Source of the DNA: Planctomycetales bacterium
GTDB taxonomy: Bacteria > 4484-113 > JAFGCY01
DNA: 23,596 nt
Assembly: GCA_024645305.1 (NCBI GenBank)
Contig: JAHEFU010000003.1
Span: 10,235 to 33,830, forward strand
Direction: 5' to 3'
Positions 22,917 through 23,596 of this stretch are shown here, piece after piece. Each line of letters begins with the position of its first letter. Within the stretch, counting starts at the first letter, position 1. Under the pieces are notes generated by a model, which saw only the letters and a list, made by a program, of their open reading frames with translations, ran no database searches and was not told the DNA's origin. The position numbers and the translations under genes are program-made.

Positions 22917-23596
22917 TTGAATACACTGCACCGCACACTGTTCCTGCTGTTTTCACTGCTGCTGACCGCCTGCGCTGGCAGCGGCAGCGGACGGACTCCC
23001 GAAACCGGGACGGCGCAATCGCCGCAGGCAGCCCGGCTGCCCGGCATCCTGGAACTCGACAAGCTGAATGAGACCTCGATCGCCGGATTCAGTCGGCTGG
23101 GAAAACAGTACCTGGATGCCTCCCCGGAATCGGTCATCGAGGAGAACAGCCTGCGTCTTGGTCAGCTGGCCGGTCAGTCCATGTACGCCATCTACCAATT
23201 CGATTCCACCTCCGCGGAGGTGCTCAGTTCCGTCGGCTATGTCACAAGTGACAAGGCCAGCCTCTTCTCGAAGATCCACGTCCTGCTGGCGGATTACCAG
23301 CTCGGACGCTGGCGCCTGATCACCGTTGACGAAAAGTCCGGCATCCTGCCGCTGAGCAGCACGCCCGGGCAGTACAGCAGTCCCGGCGGGCACACCTACA
23401 TCGCCCTGCTCGGCTATGATGGCGAGTACTTCGTGCTGGACACCGTCGAGGTCTATTTCGAGAACCTCATCCCGGACAGCGGGGCCTGGCCCACGGCGGG
23501 AGGCAGCAACCTGCGGCAGGGCTACTCCGCTGACAACGTCGTGGAAAATGCCAACATACACTGGAAGGTCCAGCTCAGCCAGGGCCTGATCCATTC
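22917..23596 (+). CDS. lipoprotein G with RW-core domain, 3' partial
   Basis: An open frame begins at TTG 22917, six bases after AAGGGG (22905-22910), and runs off the window after 226 codons. The first residues (MNTLHRTLFLLFSLLLTAC) are a textbook lipoprotein signal with lipobox LTAC and Cys19. The RW-core domain spans about 65-185, with MYAIYQFD followed by IHVLLADYQLGRWRL from residue 120 and HTYIALLGYDGEYFVLDTVEVYF after it. This places G in the same family as A, B, E and F, in which the domain precedes a propeller, PKD or peptidase region; what follows in G is beyond the window. It diverges from F across 115 bases. Confidence 0.8.
   Translation, partial: MNTLHRTLFLLFSLLLTACAGSGSGRTPETGTAQSPQAARLPGILELDKLNETSIAGFSRLGKQYLDASPESVIEENSLRLGQLAGQSMYAIYQFDSTSAEVLSSVGYVTSDKASLFSKIHVLLADYQLGRWRLITVDEKSGILPLSSTPGQYSSPGGHTYIALLGYDGEYFVLDTVEVYFENLIPDSGAWPTAGGSNLRQGYSADNVVENANIHWKVQLSQGLIH

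Overview
The window (about 58% GC by eye) looks like chromosomal DNA from an uncultivated diderm (Gram-negative) bacterium. At least six proteins carry lipoprotein-type signal peptides. Several have EF-loop dockerin-like, cohesin-like, PKD and FN3-like modules of the kind common in secreted proteins of Planctomycetes-like and candidate-phylum genomes. The sequence alone does not fix the phylum. I saw no insertion sequence, phage gene, CRISPR array or rRNA. No gene-free stretch exceeds about 260 bases.

Layout. 1-1191 is the 3' part of a TAXI-type TRAP solute receptor with a C-terminal membrane helix. A complete but odd class II tRNA-like cloverleaf lies at 1279-1364. Two tandem paralogous lipoproteins follow (A 1451-3019, B 3200-5983), each ending in a seven-repeat beta-propeller. 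Lipoprotein C (6192-8309, minus) has paired dockerin-like loops and a papain/C39-like peptidase domain. An ACT-domain malic enzyme (8391-9821, minus), a CPBP membrane protease (10011-10913, minus) and an unknown small protein (11055-11540, minus) come next. Protein D (11598-13727, plus) diverges from the small gene across a 9-bp inverted repeat; it joins cohesin-like, dockerin-like and propeller modules. Then come a YbjT-like SDR/DUF2867 protein (13880-15337, plus), a dihaem cytochrome c whose signal peptide is interrupted by an in-frame TGA (15392-16159, minus), and an exported CIA30-domain protein (16352-16996, minus). The right end is again lipoprotein territory: E (17161-19101, plus; PQQ-type propeller), F (19124-22801, minus; 1225-residue multidomain papain-family peptidase) and G (22917 to the window end, plus).

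How it fits together. Seven of fourteen proteins belong to two interleaved families of exported modular proteins. A, B, E, F and G share an N-terminal domain with a core like LADYxxGRWxW that I do not recognise. C and D share a dockerin-like pair with an unusual LTPIG motif followed by an FN3-like segment. A, B, D and F share a roughly 50-residue repeat present exactly seven times in each. The most economical reading is a locus for building a surface layer of beta-propeller adhesin or scaffold lipoproteins with two associated cysteine peptidases; this is inference. The housekeeping genes between them show no obvious functional link to that layer.

Promoters that can be read have good -10 hexamers and short or absent leaders. 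E and F both have a -10 ending exactly six bases before the start codon and no Shine-Dalgarno, so they look leaderless.
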